Positions 1 to 7,814 of a DNA stretch of 64,000 bases are shown piece by piece. Both the position numbers and the translations under genes were made by a program. Location of the stretch: NCBI RefSeq assembly GCF_021556485.1, contig NZ_JAKGBW010000007.1, positions 1 to 64,000 of the forward strand, given 5' to 3'. Numbering within the stretch: position 1 is the first letter of the stretch; each line of letters starts with the position of its first letter. A model generated the notes under the pieces. It had not been told where the DNA came from and did not search any database. It saw only the letters and a list, made by a program, of their open reading frames with translations. This DNA is from Oceanobacillus alkalisoli (GTDB taxonomy: Bacteria > Bacillota > Bacilli > Bacillales > Amphibacillaceae).

Positions 1-50
1 CCCTTCGACATACTCCGATTTAAGTATACCGAAAGGGATATGGAATTAGT

Positions 51-132
51 AAACCGTTTAGTCTTAATTGGTGAAAACTGTTTACTCTTATTTGTGGAAA
101 ACTGTTGAGTCTAGTTTAGCAGTTACACTAGA
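51..132. repeat. degenerate ~23 bp repeats and inverted repeat before tniQ
   Basis: Three loosely similar units starting near 51, 74 and 98 share the pattern AAACYGTTKA followed by CTTA or CTAG and a TGG-like end. At 110-132 there is an inverted repeat (TCTAGT, 11 bp, ACTAGA). Tandem units of this size next to a TniQ gene resemble transposase-binding sites of Tn7-like ends, but that is inference. The same bases could equally be the decayed 5' end of tniQ. Confidence 0.3.
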
Positions 133-1506
133 TTGGCAGAAAAACATAATGTCCAAGAAACAGTGTTGCTTAGGGGAGTTTTTTCACCTGTTATGGAAAA
201 TGTAGATATAAAAAATAAGATGTCCAAACGAGGCAATACTTACAGAGAATATCTGATGAATGGCTTTTCTGTATTGAGCCTAGAGCTTATTCAGAATATC
301 GAACTATTAACAGGTAGGGAGGATATTCAATATACAACAATGATTAATTGGAGTGGTATATTTAATAAGAATGTAGTTTATCATAAAAGAAGATGGTGTC
401 CTTTATGTTTGGAAAGTTTTCAAAAAGATTTAGGGATTGTATATGAGCCACTAATTTGGAGCATTTCGGACATTAAAATATGCGATATACATCAGATAAC
501 ATTAAAGGAATATTGTCCTTCCTGTGGAGAGAAGTTGGCTTATATTCATAGCAATTTAGTGGTTGGATATTGTCAGCATTGCTTTCAGTGGCTGGGAGAA
601 AGTGGTTCTTATGATAACAAAATATCTTTAAAGGGTCAAAACTTCATTTTGGAAAATTATAAAGAGTTATTAGAAGTTGCACCAGCATTATATTCGTTTC
701 CAAATAGAGATTATATAGGTGATTTTTTAAATAAACTAAGAGAGCAATTAGAATTTGATAGTATTCGGCAATTTTCAATTTTCTTAGGAGTAAATTACTC
801 AGGATTGTACTATTGGCTAAATAAGGAAAGAAGCCCTGATCCAGAAAAATTATTGCATTTAGCACAGAAACTAGGATGCACAATTTATGAAATAATTTCA
901 AATGAAGATTTATATTTGAAAGTGGAAGTCGATGATTTTGTTAGAGAAAGACAGGTTAGTAGAAAGAGTGTAAAAGAAATTGAGAATTATTTAAGGGAGG
1001 CTGCTTATACAAATTCAGTTCCTAAAAGTTTAAAGAAAGTATGTAAGGAAGGAGGATTTAGTAGAACGGTAGCTCAACAAAATTATCCATATTTAACCCA
1101 ATTAATTATGGATAATTCAGCCTTATATAGGAAAAATTCCTTTACACAAAGAAAAAAGGATATTGAAAATACTTTAAAAGAAATTCTAGACCAAGAAATC
1201 CCTAAGAGTTTAAAGAAAAATTTAGACGACTATGGGATTTCTGTCAGAACGGCACAAAAATATCATCCTAAGTTATGCCAAATGATTATTAAAAGGTACA
1301 AACTGTATATAGCAGAAGAAAAGATTAAAAGAATCAAAGGTTATGAAGATGAAATAAAAGGAATTATTCTAGATTTGCATCGTAAAGATATCTATCCAAG
1401 TATATATAAGATTAAAAAAGTAATTTCTAAACCTAATATTTTTTTAGAAAGTCATTTTGAATCATATAGAAAACAAATATTAAAATCTTTGGGATATAAA
1501 TTATAA
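133..1506 (+). CDS. TniQ/TnsD-family transposition targeting protein, N-terminus probably lost
   Basis: The protein (457 aa from a TTG) carries TniQ-type zinc-binding cysteines: WCPLC near residue 90, then YCPSC and YCQHC near 135-150. A short XRE-like helix-turn-helix lies at about 200-255. The C-terminal half holds repeated modules built around PKSLKK followed by a helical segment ending in P-x-L, as in the DNA-binding tail of TnsD proteins. TniQ/TnsD proteins choose target sites for Tn7-like transposons. No Shine-Dalgarno precedes the TTG. The bases just upstream (115-132) still encode FSSYTR, which extends the conserved N-terminal motif, but in-frame stops at 106 and 112 cut it off from any start. 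The gene therefore looks frameshifted at its 5' end. Any tnsABC partners would lie outside the window. Confidence 0.72.
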   Translation: MAEKHNVQETVLLRGVFSPVMENVDIKNKMSKRGNTYREYLMNGFSVLSLELIQNIELLTGREDIQYTTMINWSGIFNKNVVYHKRRWCPLCLESFQKDLGIVYEPLIWSISDIKICDIHQITLKEYCPSCGEKLAYIHSNLVVGYCQHCFQWLGESGSYDNKISLKGQNFILENYKELLEVAPALYSFPNRDYIGDFLNKLREQLEFDSIRQFSIFLGVNYSGLYYWLNKERSPDPEKLLHLAQKLGCTIYEIISNEDLYLKVEVDDFVRERQVSRKSVKEIENYLREAAYTNSVPKSLKKVCKEGGFSRTVAQQNYPYLTQLIMDNSALYRKNSFTQRKKDIENTLKEILDQEIPKSLKKNLDDYGISVRTAQKYHPKLCQMIIKRYKLYIAEEKIKRIKGYEDEIKGIILDLHRKDIYPSIYKIKKVISKPNIFLESHFESYRKQILKSLGYKL

Positions 1507-1643
1507 TGTAATGTTTCTTGGAAGTAACATCTAATCTTAGTTGAGGTTATTAAAGCAAGTTATATTGTTATTTTGCTCTCTGGTGATGAAGAAGTGAATT
1601 GATGAACAGTAAAATCAACTTTATAAAATGACGGAATTAGAAA

Positions 1644-1810
1644 AACCATAAAACTTCCTAAAGTATAAACATTAACCATAAAGTTTCCTAAAGTATAAAA
1701 TAACTAGGGTTTATTCTCAATTTTCTTTTAGATATGTTTTTATAAAATAAGATAAATCCTTAAAAAGGTGTCAAATCCTTGTGGCTCTTAGTTTGGAAGC
1801 TTTATGGTTT
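1644..1810. repeat. two direct and one inverted copy of a ~19-26 bp motif downstream of tniQ
   Basis: Units at 1644-1669 and 1674-1699 share AACCATAAA, then CTTCCTAAAG or TTTCCTAAAG, then TATAAA, at 30 bp spacing. An inverted copy lies at 1792-1810 (GGAAGCTTTATGGTTT). Multiple oriented copies of a ~20 bp motif beside a tniQ gene fit transposase-binding sites at a Tn7-like transposon end. That role is inference; no terminal TGT/ACA and no target duplication could be confirmed. Confidence 0.45.
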
Positions 1811-1863
1811 ATTTTATGAAGTCATATGTTTTACGTCACATGTTTAAAATAAGTTGTCTGATT

Positions 1864-2273
1864 CTATAGACTAAAAAAGTCTTGTTTAAATAATAATTTT
1901 TTTTTAAGAAGTTCGTGATTGTATTTGCTATTTCTCGGTGTCACGGAATCATATTTACTAAGAATCAAGTATGCTCTATTTTTCTTTTGTTCTACTCTTA
2001 GAAATGGATATGTCTCTTTTAGTATTAAATAGACGTCTGTCTTTTTTTGAAGTATAGCGTATATGAATTTTTATGTTTGTCCGGTTTGTAATTTTTCTTA
2101 TTATTAATTGCACCTCCATCAATCACTTTTTGTAGATAAACTAGGAGCTCTTTATCAGTAGAGGATACGGAAATACAGGGTTTTCGATTTTCATTGTTAT
2201 GTAATCTTGTAAGAGTTATACTATCTTCACTATCGATTATTCCCGCTAGATAAGCAGCTTCCCATTTCTCCAT
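1864..2273 (-). pseudogene. LAGLIDADG homing endonuclease, frameshifted
   Basis: The N-terminal part reads YLAGIIDSEDSITLTR and continues through KYTLYF-like sequence typical of single-motif LAGLIDADG endonucleases. This frame stops at 2025. Removing the stop by a one-base change in the seven-base T run at 2042-2048 (A run on the coding strand) lets the protein continue: TDVYLILKETYPFLRVEQKK, later VTPRNSKY, ending at a TAG at 1864-1866. The continuation matches the usual C-terminal half of these phage- and intron-associated enzymes. The restored length is about 136 codons, close to the family norm. Either a real frameshift or a homopolymer sequencing error explains it. No intron host gene is visible nearby, so it is probably a stranded remnant. 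Confidence 0.75.
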
Positions 2274-2443
2274 TTAATTAACCCCTTGATAAATGTGATA
2301 GAAACCTATGTTCTCTTTAATGTAACTAAAATAATGATTATTGTAAAGGATTTATATTTATGTTAGCTTTGAATATGGGCACGATATAGTCTGTCTAATG
2401 TCAAAAATATTTGCTTTAGATTATCGTACGAATCCATTTAAAC

Positions 2444-2480
2444 GAGCCATTTACGAAAGAATGTTTATGGCTCTTTTATT
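2444..2480 (+). terminator. rho-independent terminator-like hairpin
   Basis: GAGCCAT (2444-2450) pairs with ATGGCTC (2467-2473), followed by TTTTATT. No intact plus-strand gene ends just upstream, so it may be left over from a deleted gene. The rest of 2274-2585 shows nothing recognisable except the hairpin repeat at 2531. Confidence 0.55.
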
Positions 2481-2530
2481 AAGGGCATTATGAACAATAA
2501 GCAGGGAAAATATCTGTAGTTAAAAAAAGT

Positions 2531-2556
2531 GGGACAAGTGCTCTGACCCCTTGTCC
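2531..2556. repeat. GGGACA-type dispersed hairpin repeat, copy 1
   Basis: GGACAAG and CTTGTCC flank a TGCTCTGACCC loop. Relatives with the same GGGACA / CTCTGACCC / TGTCCC words occur at 14718, 19564, 25889 and 27728, all between genes. Function unknown. Confidence 0.65.
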
Positions 2557-2585
2557 TTAGCTTGCGAAGAGGATGAAATGTTTAT

Positions 2586-4154
2586 ATGAGCGGGAAACAA
2601 AGACAATTTTCGAGTGTGTTTACTTATGCTTCGATTGTAATCGGGATATTAGTACTGTTGGGTGCTGTATTCTCTGAGCAATTTGGTAATACCTCCGGTG
2701 CTATCGGTGCGTGGATTTCGGACACTTTTGGCTGGTATTATATGACTGTATTTACATTGATCTTATTCTTTTGTATATTTTTAGGTATAAGCCCGATTGG
2801 TAAACTTAAGCTCGGTCGGCCACAGGATAAACCTGAATTTCATACGGTATCATGGATTACCATGCTGTTTAGCGCAGGGATGGGGATTGGACTCGTTTTT
2901 TACGGATCATCTGAGCCATTATCCCATTTTCTCTCCCCACCTACAGCAGACCCTGAAACAACAGAAGCGTTAGCTGAGGCAATGAGGTCGACTGTTCTGC
3001 ATTATGGATTCCACCCTTGGGCGATTTATGGCATTGTTGCACTTGCCTTAGCTTATTCACAATTCAGAAAAGGCGAGGTTGGTTTAATATCGAAAACATT
3101 GCGGCCTATTTTAGGGGATCGGGTAGATGGTCCAATCGGGACGGTTGTTGATGTATTGTCCGTATTTGCAACGGTTATTGGTGTAGCTGTTTCCCTAGGA
3201 ATAGGGGCGATGCAAATCAATGGGGGATTGAACTATCTTTTCGGGATACCGTACAATCAGCTAGTCCAAGGCATCATCATTGCAATCGTTACTGTATTGT
3301 TCATTTATAGTGCATGGAGCGGATTAAGTAAAGGGATCCAATACTTAAGTAATTTAAACATGGTTCTGGCTGGTCTCTTGTTCCTTGCTGTCTTAATACT
3401 CGGGCCGACGTTATTTATACTAAATATGATGACCAGTACGACTGGCGCTTATCTGGACTCATTGTTGTTCAATAGTTTGGATGTCGCCCCGTTAAACGAG
3501 CAAAAACGGGAATGGATGCACTCATGGACCATCTATTACTGGGGCTGGTGGTTGAGCTGGAGTCCATTTGTAGGTTTATTCATTGCAAGGATTTCCCGCG
3601 GCAGATCAATCCGGGAATTTATCTTTGCAGTGCTGCTCGTCCCGACTTTGGTAAGTATCTTTTGGTTCAGTGGGTTCGGCCTAACGGGTATGGAGGTAGC
3701 GCAAAGTGCTCCGCAAATCTTTAACATGCCACCGGAAACCCAGCTGTTTGGTATTTTAAATGAATTGCCTTTCAGCCTTATATTATCAATTCTTACGGTT
3801 ATACTTGTTGCATCGTTCTTTATAACTTCTGCTGACTCTGCAATATTTGTTATAAGTGTGCAGACAGCCTTTGGCAGGTTAAATCCTACAGGGATGATAA
3901 AAGTTATATGGGGACTTGCGTTGTCGGCAATCTCCTTTATCCTGTTATTAGCAGGTGGAGAAACGGGATTGAATGCATTACAATCTGCAGCAATCATCTC
4001 TGCATTGCCATTTAGTGTCGTCGTTATATTGATGGCGATCTCCCTATATAAAGATGCGAATGAAGAGAGGAAGTACCTTGGGTTAAGTATTACCCCTGAC
4101 AAAAAACGAATGAGGGAATATATGAACAGAGTAAAAGATGAAAAAAATAAGTAA
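2586..4154 (+). CDS. BCCT family glycine betaine/choline/carnitine transporter
   Basis: At 522 aa with about twelve hydrophobic segments, this matches the BCCT family in length and profile. The family signature is present near residues 313-323 (WTIYYWGWWLSW). Family members such as OpuD and BetL import compatible solutes with sodium during osmotic stress and sit in the cytoplasmic membrane. The ATG at 2586 lies 12-16 bases after AAGAGG, a slightly long spacing. The gene is monocistronic, bounded downstream by a terminator at 4160-4198. Substrate cannot be decided from sequence; betaine is the commonest in Bacillaceae. Confidence 0.9.
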   Translation: MSGKQRQFSSVFTYASIVIGILVLLGAVFSEQFGNTSGAIGAWISDTFGWYYMTVFTLILFFCIFLGISPIGKLKLGRPQDKPEFHTVSWITMLFSAGMGIGLVFYGSSEPLSHFLSPPTADPETTEALAEAMRSTVLHYGFHPWAIYGIVALALAYSQFRKGEVGLISKTLRPILGDRVDGPIGTVVDVLSVFATVIGVAVSLGIGAMQINGGLNYLFGIPYNQLVQGIIIAIVTVLFIYSAWSGLSKGIQYLSNLNMVLAGLLFLAVLILGPTLFILNMMTSTTGAYLDSLLFNSLDVAPLNEQKREWMHSWTIYYWGWWLSWSPFVGLFIARISRGRSIREFIFAVLLVPTLVSIFWFSGFGLTGMEVAQSAPQIFNMPPETQLFGILNELPFSLILSILTVILVASFFITSADSAIFVISVQTAFGRLNPTGMIKVIWGLALSAISFILLLAGGETGLNALQSAAIISALPFSVVVILMAISLYKDANEERKYLGLSITPDKKRMREYMNRVKDEKNK

Positions 4155-4159
4155 AAAGT

Positions 4160-4198
4160 AAGACACGGGGATTAAAAGCAAAGTCCCTGTGTCTTTTT
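4160..4198 (+). terminator. terminator of the BCCT gene
   Basis: AAGACACGGG and CCCTGTGTCTT form a stem (one G-U pair) followed by TTTTT, six bases after the stop codon. Confidence 0.8.
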
Positions 4199-4357
4199 AA
4201 CTTGAATGCTAATTGAGTTTTAGCGGCAATTTACAAATTAAATCAATTTCACTGTAGCGCGAAGCCGAGGAGAAACCGTCCCTTTTTTTGCAAGATATTG
4301 TTTTAGCACGGCGATTGTATGGATATTTAGGTTACGACGATTCGTCCCATATCAAGT

Positions 4358-4702
4358 CATGCCATCGAAACCAGTTTAACCGGTATTCTGCTAATCGTCA
4401 TTTCAGCAATTTCATGGATTGCTTTTTTCACTGCAGAACGAAAAGCGCAGGATCCAATGGTCAATCTAAGCTTTTTCAAAAATTCTCAGTTTACGATAGG
4501 GATTGTCAGTCTGTCTGGAATTGTTAGAAGCCTCATTGCAACGATGCGGAACTTTGGACAAGTTACAGGTACCGCAGTCGGTATCCTATTATTCCAAATA
4601 GGAGCGAGTCGTTTTGGCGGTAATTATGATTCCGCAATGAATGTTGCCTTAACGTTCAGTGTAGTAATCGGGATTGTTACAATAATTTTATTAATGCTGT
4701 GA
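4358..4702 (+). pseudogene. MFS multidrug efflux transporter remnant
   Basis: A reading frame open from 4358 to 4702 encodes TGILLIVISAISWIAFF, then a linker with QDPMVNLSFFKNSQF, then RNFGQVTGTAVGILLFQ and a last hydrophobic segment. These are pieces of the C-terminal half of a DHA2/EmrB-type drug transporter. Several central helices are missing between FTIGIVSLSG and RSLIATMRN, so an internal deletion joined distant parts, and the first half of the gene is gone. It cannot make a working transporter. Confidence 0.75.
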
Positions 4703-4779
4703 TTTAAAAAGAATGCTCAGCAAGATAAACGCATAAACTAGGGATCAAACAGTGAAGCAAAAAAATGTAAGTTCAACGG

Positions 4780-4808
4780 TTGACATTTTACCCAAGGGGG
4801 TATAACAT
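4780..4808 (+). promoter_or_regulatory. promoter with embedded CstR-like operator O1 for the sulfur operon
   Basis: A TTGACA -35 box at 4780-4785 is followed by TATAAC (4801-4806, 15 bp spacing) or TAACAT (17 bp). Between them TACCCAAGGGGGTA (4789-4802) is a near-palindrome like the operators of CsoR/CstR-family repressors. A repressor bound here would block RNA polymerase. The likely repressor is encoded at 8794. Confidence 0.65.
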
Positions 4809-4901
4809 AGGTTATGTACTGATTTTCCTCTAGTGGGAAATGAATGAAGGATACCTTATAAATGTCGTCATAAAGAACGACTATTTTAATTCTAATAATT
4901 A

Positions 4902-4915
4902 TACCCATGCAGGTA
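4902..4915 (+). promoter_or_regulatory. CstR-like operator O2
   Basis: TACCCATGCAGGTA in the leader of the sulfur operon has the same TACC...GGTA dyad as O1, about 110 bp downstream of it. Confidence 0.45.
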
Positions 4916-4949
4916 TAGTAGGTGTCTAATATTTTTTTAAAATAAATAA

Positions 4950-4963
4950 TACCAAGGGGGGTA
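4950..4963 (+). promoter_or_regulatory. CstR-like operator O3 overlapping the yrkF ribosome binding site
   Basis: TACCAAGGGGGGTA contains the Shine-Dalgarno sequence for the GTG at 4969. Operator and ribosome binding site share the same bases. O4 repeats this arrangement at 5989. Confidence 0.5.
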
Positions 4964-4968
4964 ATGAT

Positions 4969-5520
4969 GTGATTAAAGCAAATCATCATCTAGATGCAAA
5001 AGGGCTTGCTTGTCCAATGCCGGTTGTAAAAACTAAAAACGCAATTAAAGATCTGGAAGAAGGACTAGTTTTAGAAGTTCAAGCAACGGACAAAGGATCA
5101 AAAGCAGATTTAACTGCTTGGGCAAGTTCAGTTGGGCATCAATATTTAGGAACAGTGGAAGAAGCTGATGTACTTTATCATTACATCCGCAAAGGTTCGA
5201 ATGAGCCAAAAGTGGAAAAAGCATTCGGACAGAATATTTCACTTGAGGAATTAGAATCTCGTGACGGGTTGATTCTAGATGTGCGTGAAGCAGCGGAATA
5301 TGCCTTTGGTCATATAGAAGGTGCTAAATCTATCCCGATGGGAGAACTAGAATCCCGTATGCAAGAATTGGATAAAGATGAAGAAATTTATGTGATTTGC
5401 CGGACCGGAAACCGCTCTGACTTAGCGGCACAGCTTTTAGCTGATAATGGTTTTAAAAACGTGTATAACGTTCTTTCGGGTATGAATGAGTGGAACGGGA
5501 AAACAACAAAAGATTTTTAG
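4969..5520 (+). CDS. yrkF: TusA-rhodanese fusion, sulfur carrier/transferase (YrkF-like)
   Basis: Residues 1-75 form a TusA (SirA-like) domain with the sulfur-carrying cysteine in LACPMP (Cys15). Residues 90-183 form a rhodanese domain with the active-site loop CRTGNRS (Cys144). The fused protein should accept persulfide sulfur on one cysteine and pass it to the other in the cytoplasm. The GTG start is set by AAGGGGGG 7 bases upstream; the nearby ATGs are out of frame. It is the first gene of the operon, 12 bp before the DsrE gene. The same fusion heads the B. subtilis yrkF-yrkE-yrkH-yrkI-yrkJ set. CstA of Staphylococcus aureus is a related multidomain protein. Confidence 0.9.
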   Translation: MIKANHHLDAKGLACPMPVVKTKNAIKDLEEGLVLEVQATDKGSKADLTAWASSVGHQYLGTVEEADVLYHYIRKGSNEPKVEKAFGQNISLEELESRDGLILDVREAAEYAFGHIEGAKSIPMGELESRMQELDKDEEIYVICRTGNRSDLAAQLLADNGFKNVYNVLSGMNEWNGKTTKDF

Positions 5521-5532
5521 GAGGAATATATA

Positions 5533-5928
5533 ATGTCAGAAAAAGTAGCTATTATTGCAGCAAACGGTGGATTGTTTGATGCATACAAAGTATTCAATAT
5601 CGCAACAGCAGCAGCAGCTTCAGAAAAAGAGGTACAAATCTTTTTCACTTTTGAAGGATTAAACTTAATTCACAAGCAAGGAATGCATCAGTTAGAAATG
5701 CCAGCTGGCAAGGAGCATTTTGCTGAAGGATTTAAAAAAGCAAACACTCCGACAATCCCAGAGCTAGTGGAAATGGCTCAGGAGTTAGGTGTTAAATTTA
5801 TTGCTTGTCAAATGACAATGGACGTAATGGGACTTACAAAAGAAGATTTCGTAGATGGAATAGAAGTTGGTGGAGCTGTAACATTCATCGAATTCGCTAA
5901 AGAAGCTGCACCAACATTAACGTTCTAA
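5533..5928 (+). CDS. yrkE: DsrE/DsrF-like sulfur-relay protein (YrkE-like)
   Basis: This 131 aa protein has the DsrE fold pattern: VAIIAANGGLFDAYKVFNIA at the start, IFFTFEGLNL, and a conserved cysteine in FIACQMTMD (Cys92). DsrE-family proteins carry sulfane sulfur and hand it between rhodanese and TusA partners. The gene lies between a TusA-rhodanese fusion and a persulfide dioxygenase, supporting that job. GGAGG ends 7 bases before the ATG. It is somewhat shorter than B. subtilis YrkE. Confidence 0.87.
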   Translation: MSEKVAIIAANGGLFDAYKVFNIATAAAASEKEVQIFFTFEGLNLIHKQGMHQLEMPAGKEHFAEGFKKANTPTIPELVEMAQELGVKFIACQMTMDVMGLTKEDFVDGIEVGGAVTFIEFAKEAAPTLTF

Positions 5929-5947
5929 TTGGATGAATAAATTTCAC

Positions 5948-5978
5948 GCAGTGGGGATTGCCCCACTGCAAAAAAATA
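5948..5978. repeat. intergenic hairpin between yrkE and yrkH
   Basis: GCAGTGGGG and CCCCACTGC form a 9 bp perfect stem with a short loop, followed by seven A. There is no T run on the plus strand, so it is not a usual terminator for the operon. It may stabilise or process the message before the second operator/RBS. Confidence 0.55.
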
Positions 5979-5988
5979 AATGTAAATA

Positions 5989-6002
5989 TACCTAGGGGGG
6001 TA
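5989..6002 (+). promoter_or_regulatory. CstR-like operator O4 overlapping the yrkH ribosome binding site
   Basis: TACCTAGGGGGGTA supplies the Shine-Dalgarno for the GTG at 6012 and matches the O1/O3 dyad. A repressor here could control an internal promoter for yrkH and downstream genes. Confidence 0.5.
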
Positions 6003-6011
6003 ACTGTAAAA

Positions 6012-7139
6012 GTGACAGCACAAAAATGGTCAGCAGCAAAAGTTGCTAGAAAAGTTATTGATAATGAAGAGCTTTTTATTTTGGATGTACGCAATGAAGA
6101 TGCGTTCCAAGATTGGAAAATTGAGGGACATAAATTCGATTATTTAAATGTTCCATACTTTGAACTATTAGATGGTGTGGAAGAGATTCTCCCACAACTT
6201 CCAACTGACAAAGAAGTCCTCGTTGTTTGTGCGAAGGAAGGATCTTCGGTCATGGTTGCCGAAATGTTAGCGGAAGCGGGCCGTGAAGCAGCCTATCTTA
6301 AAGGTGGAATGAAATCTTGGAGCAGTTATTTAGAGCCAGTAAAAGTTGCTGATTTAAATAACGGCGGTGAACTATATCAGTTTGTCCGTCTTGGTAAAGG
6401 TTGCTTATCCTATATGGTAATCTCTGAAGGAGAAGCAGCAATTATCGATGCAGTCCGTTTTACGGATGTATTCATCGACTTTGCCAAAGAAAAAGGTGTA
6501 GAAATCAAGCATGTGTTTGATACACACTTGCACGCGGACCATATCTCAGGTGGCCGTCATATTGCAGCTGCTACAGGGGCAACTTATTATCTGCCACCAG
6601 AAGACGCTACAGAAGTAGTATTTGAATACACAGCTCTTACAGATGATCTAAATGTGAAAATCGGGGCATCCCAAATTGATGTAAATGCACTATACTCACC
6701 AGGTCACACGATCGGTTCTACATCATTTGTGATTGATGATAAATTCTTATTAACAGGTGATATCTTATTCATTGACTCTATTGGCCGTCCAGACTTAGCA
6801 GGAGTCGCGGAAGACTGGGTAGGTGACTTGCGCGAAACATTATATTCCCGTTACCGTAAGTTAGCAGAAGACCTAGTAGTCTTACCTGCACACTTCATGA
6901 TTATCGATGAATTAAATGAAGATGGTACCGTAGCAAGACGCTTAGGAGATCTATTTAAAGAAAACCATGGTTTAAATATTAAAGACGAAGAAGAATTTCG
7001 TCGTACTGTAACAGATAACTTGCCACCACAGCCGAATTCACACGAACGGATTCGTCAAGTGAATATGGGGAAAGTCGCCCCCGACCATAATGAACAAACT
7101 GAAATGGAGATTGGTCCAAACCGTTGTGCGGTCAGATAA
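6012..7139 (+). CDS. yrkH: rhodanese-persulfide dioxygenase fusion, metallo-beta-lactamase fold (YrkH/CstB-like)
   Basis: An N-terminal rhodanese domain (about 1-110, active loop CAKEGSS, Cys73) is followed by an ETHE1-like metallo-beta-lactamase domain with the metal motif HLHADH (His172, His174, Asp176, His177). ETHE1-type enzymes oxidise persulfides with oxygen to sulfite using iron; the rhodanese can move sulfur to thiosulfate. In S. aureus CstB the same activities are fused in the opposite order. The open frame extends up to 5958, but GTG 6012 is chosen because AGGGGGG lies 11 bases upstream and homologues begin near M-TAQKW. Length from there is 375 aa. Confidence 0.88.
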   Translation: MTAQKWSAAKVARKVIDNEELFILDVRNEDAFQDWKIEGHKFDYLNVPYFELLDGVEEILPQLPTDKEVLVVCAKEGSSVMVAEMLAEAGREAAYLKGGMKSWSSYLEPVKVADLNNGGELYQFVRLGKGCLSYMVISEGEAAIIDAVRFTDVFIDFAKEKGVEIKHVFDTHLHADHISGGRHIAAATGATYYLPPEDATEVVFEYTALTDDLNVKIGASQIDVNALYSPGHTIGSTSFVIDDKFLLTGDILFIDSIGRPDLAGVAEDWVGDLRETLYSRYRKLAEDLVVLPAHFMIIDELNEDGTVARRLGDLFKENHGLNIKDEEEFRRTVTDNLPPQPNSHERIRQVNMGKVAPDHNEQTEMEIGPNRCAVR

Positions 7140-7189
7140 GCATCACGGAGATATTAGCTCGAAACTAAATAATAAAGGAGAAAGATAAA

Positions 7190-7417
7190 ATGAACATTAC
7201 AAAAACATTAGATGCGAAAGGTCTTGCATGTCCAATGCCTGTTGTGCGGACGAAAAAAGCGATAGATACGATTAATTCCGGTGAAATACTTGAAGTACTT
7301 GTAACAGATAAAGGTGCGCTAAGCGATATTACAGCTTGGGCAAAATCTGGAGGGCATACTTTATTAGAACAGAAAACAGAAGATGATATTCTCTATTTCT
7401 ATATCCAAAAAGTATAA
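7190..7417 (+). CDS. yrkI: TusA-family sulfur carrier (YrkI-like)
   Basis: A 75 aa single-domain TusA protein with the cysteine motif LACPMP (Cys14). Its sequence closely resembles the TusA half of the fusion at 4969, suggesting duplication. It would shuttle persulfide sulfur between the rhodanese proteins. AAAGGAG precedes the ATG by about 9 bases. A terminator follows at 7431, so the first transcription unit probably ends here, with partial read-through possible to the exporter. Confidence 0.9.
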   Translation: MNITKTLDAKGLACPMPVVRTKKAIDTINSGEILEVLVTDKGALSDITAWAKSGGHTLLEQKTEDDILYFYIQKV

Positions 7418-7430
7418 AGAAAATCAAATA

Positions 7431-7456
7431 GCGAGTAGAACCCCTACTCGCTTTTC
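7431..7456 (+). terminator. terminator after yrkI
   Basis: GCGAGTAG pairs with CTACTCGC (8 bp, 5-base loop), then TTTT. Confidence 0.8.
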
Positions 7457-7506
7457 TAGTTTTCTAAAAAATACTAATTGAAAATGTCGTGGTTAACTAG
7501 AATTTT

Positions 7507-7800
7507 TATCAATAGCCACGTCCGGCTCCAGCGCCCAGCAACTATCAAATTTCACACTCCTCCAATCGATAAAGAAGACTTGCCGATTGGCTTCAGCCAG
7601 AGGCTTAGTCGCACTTATACCCTTGTGGTGATAGTCAACATCAACTCACTATCGTCGCCTGAGTTTCCTTTATCTCCCTTCCGGTAAAAGGAGGTTCGAT
7701 TAAGTTCGCCCCTTCCTGGGGCAACATCGAACTACCTCCCATCCTGGGAGGCACAGTTTGTACGTTGCTAAACGGGCGCTTACGCCTTTGATCTTTTAGA
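7507..7800. repeat. ~290 bp structured intergenic repeat
   Basis: This gene-free stretch starts with GTCCGGCTCCAGCGCCCAGC and ends with GGGCGCTTACGCCTTTGATC. It contains small stable hairpins such as GCCCC-TTCCT-GGGGC and CCTCCC-ATCCT-GGGAGG. Sequences with these end words are, from memory, common dispersed intergenic elements in Bacillaceae. No second copy is in this window. It separates yrkI from the exporter gene. Confidence 0.5.
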
Positions 7801-7814
7801 AAGAAGGTTAATCG

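Noticed and set aside
3536-4102. 188-codon minus-strand open frame
   Set aside because: Lies antisense within the BCCT transporter gene, lacks a ribosome site and shows no recognisable domain.
4703-4968. Riboswitch in the leader of the sulfur operon
   Set aside because: No SAM, T-box or other known aptamer core was recognised; the leader is explained by repressor dyads.
5958-6011. Extended N-terminus for the persulfide dioxygenase
   Set aside because: The extension includes the operator/SD sequence itself, so translation should start at GTG 6012.
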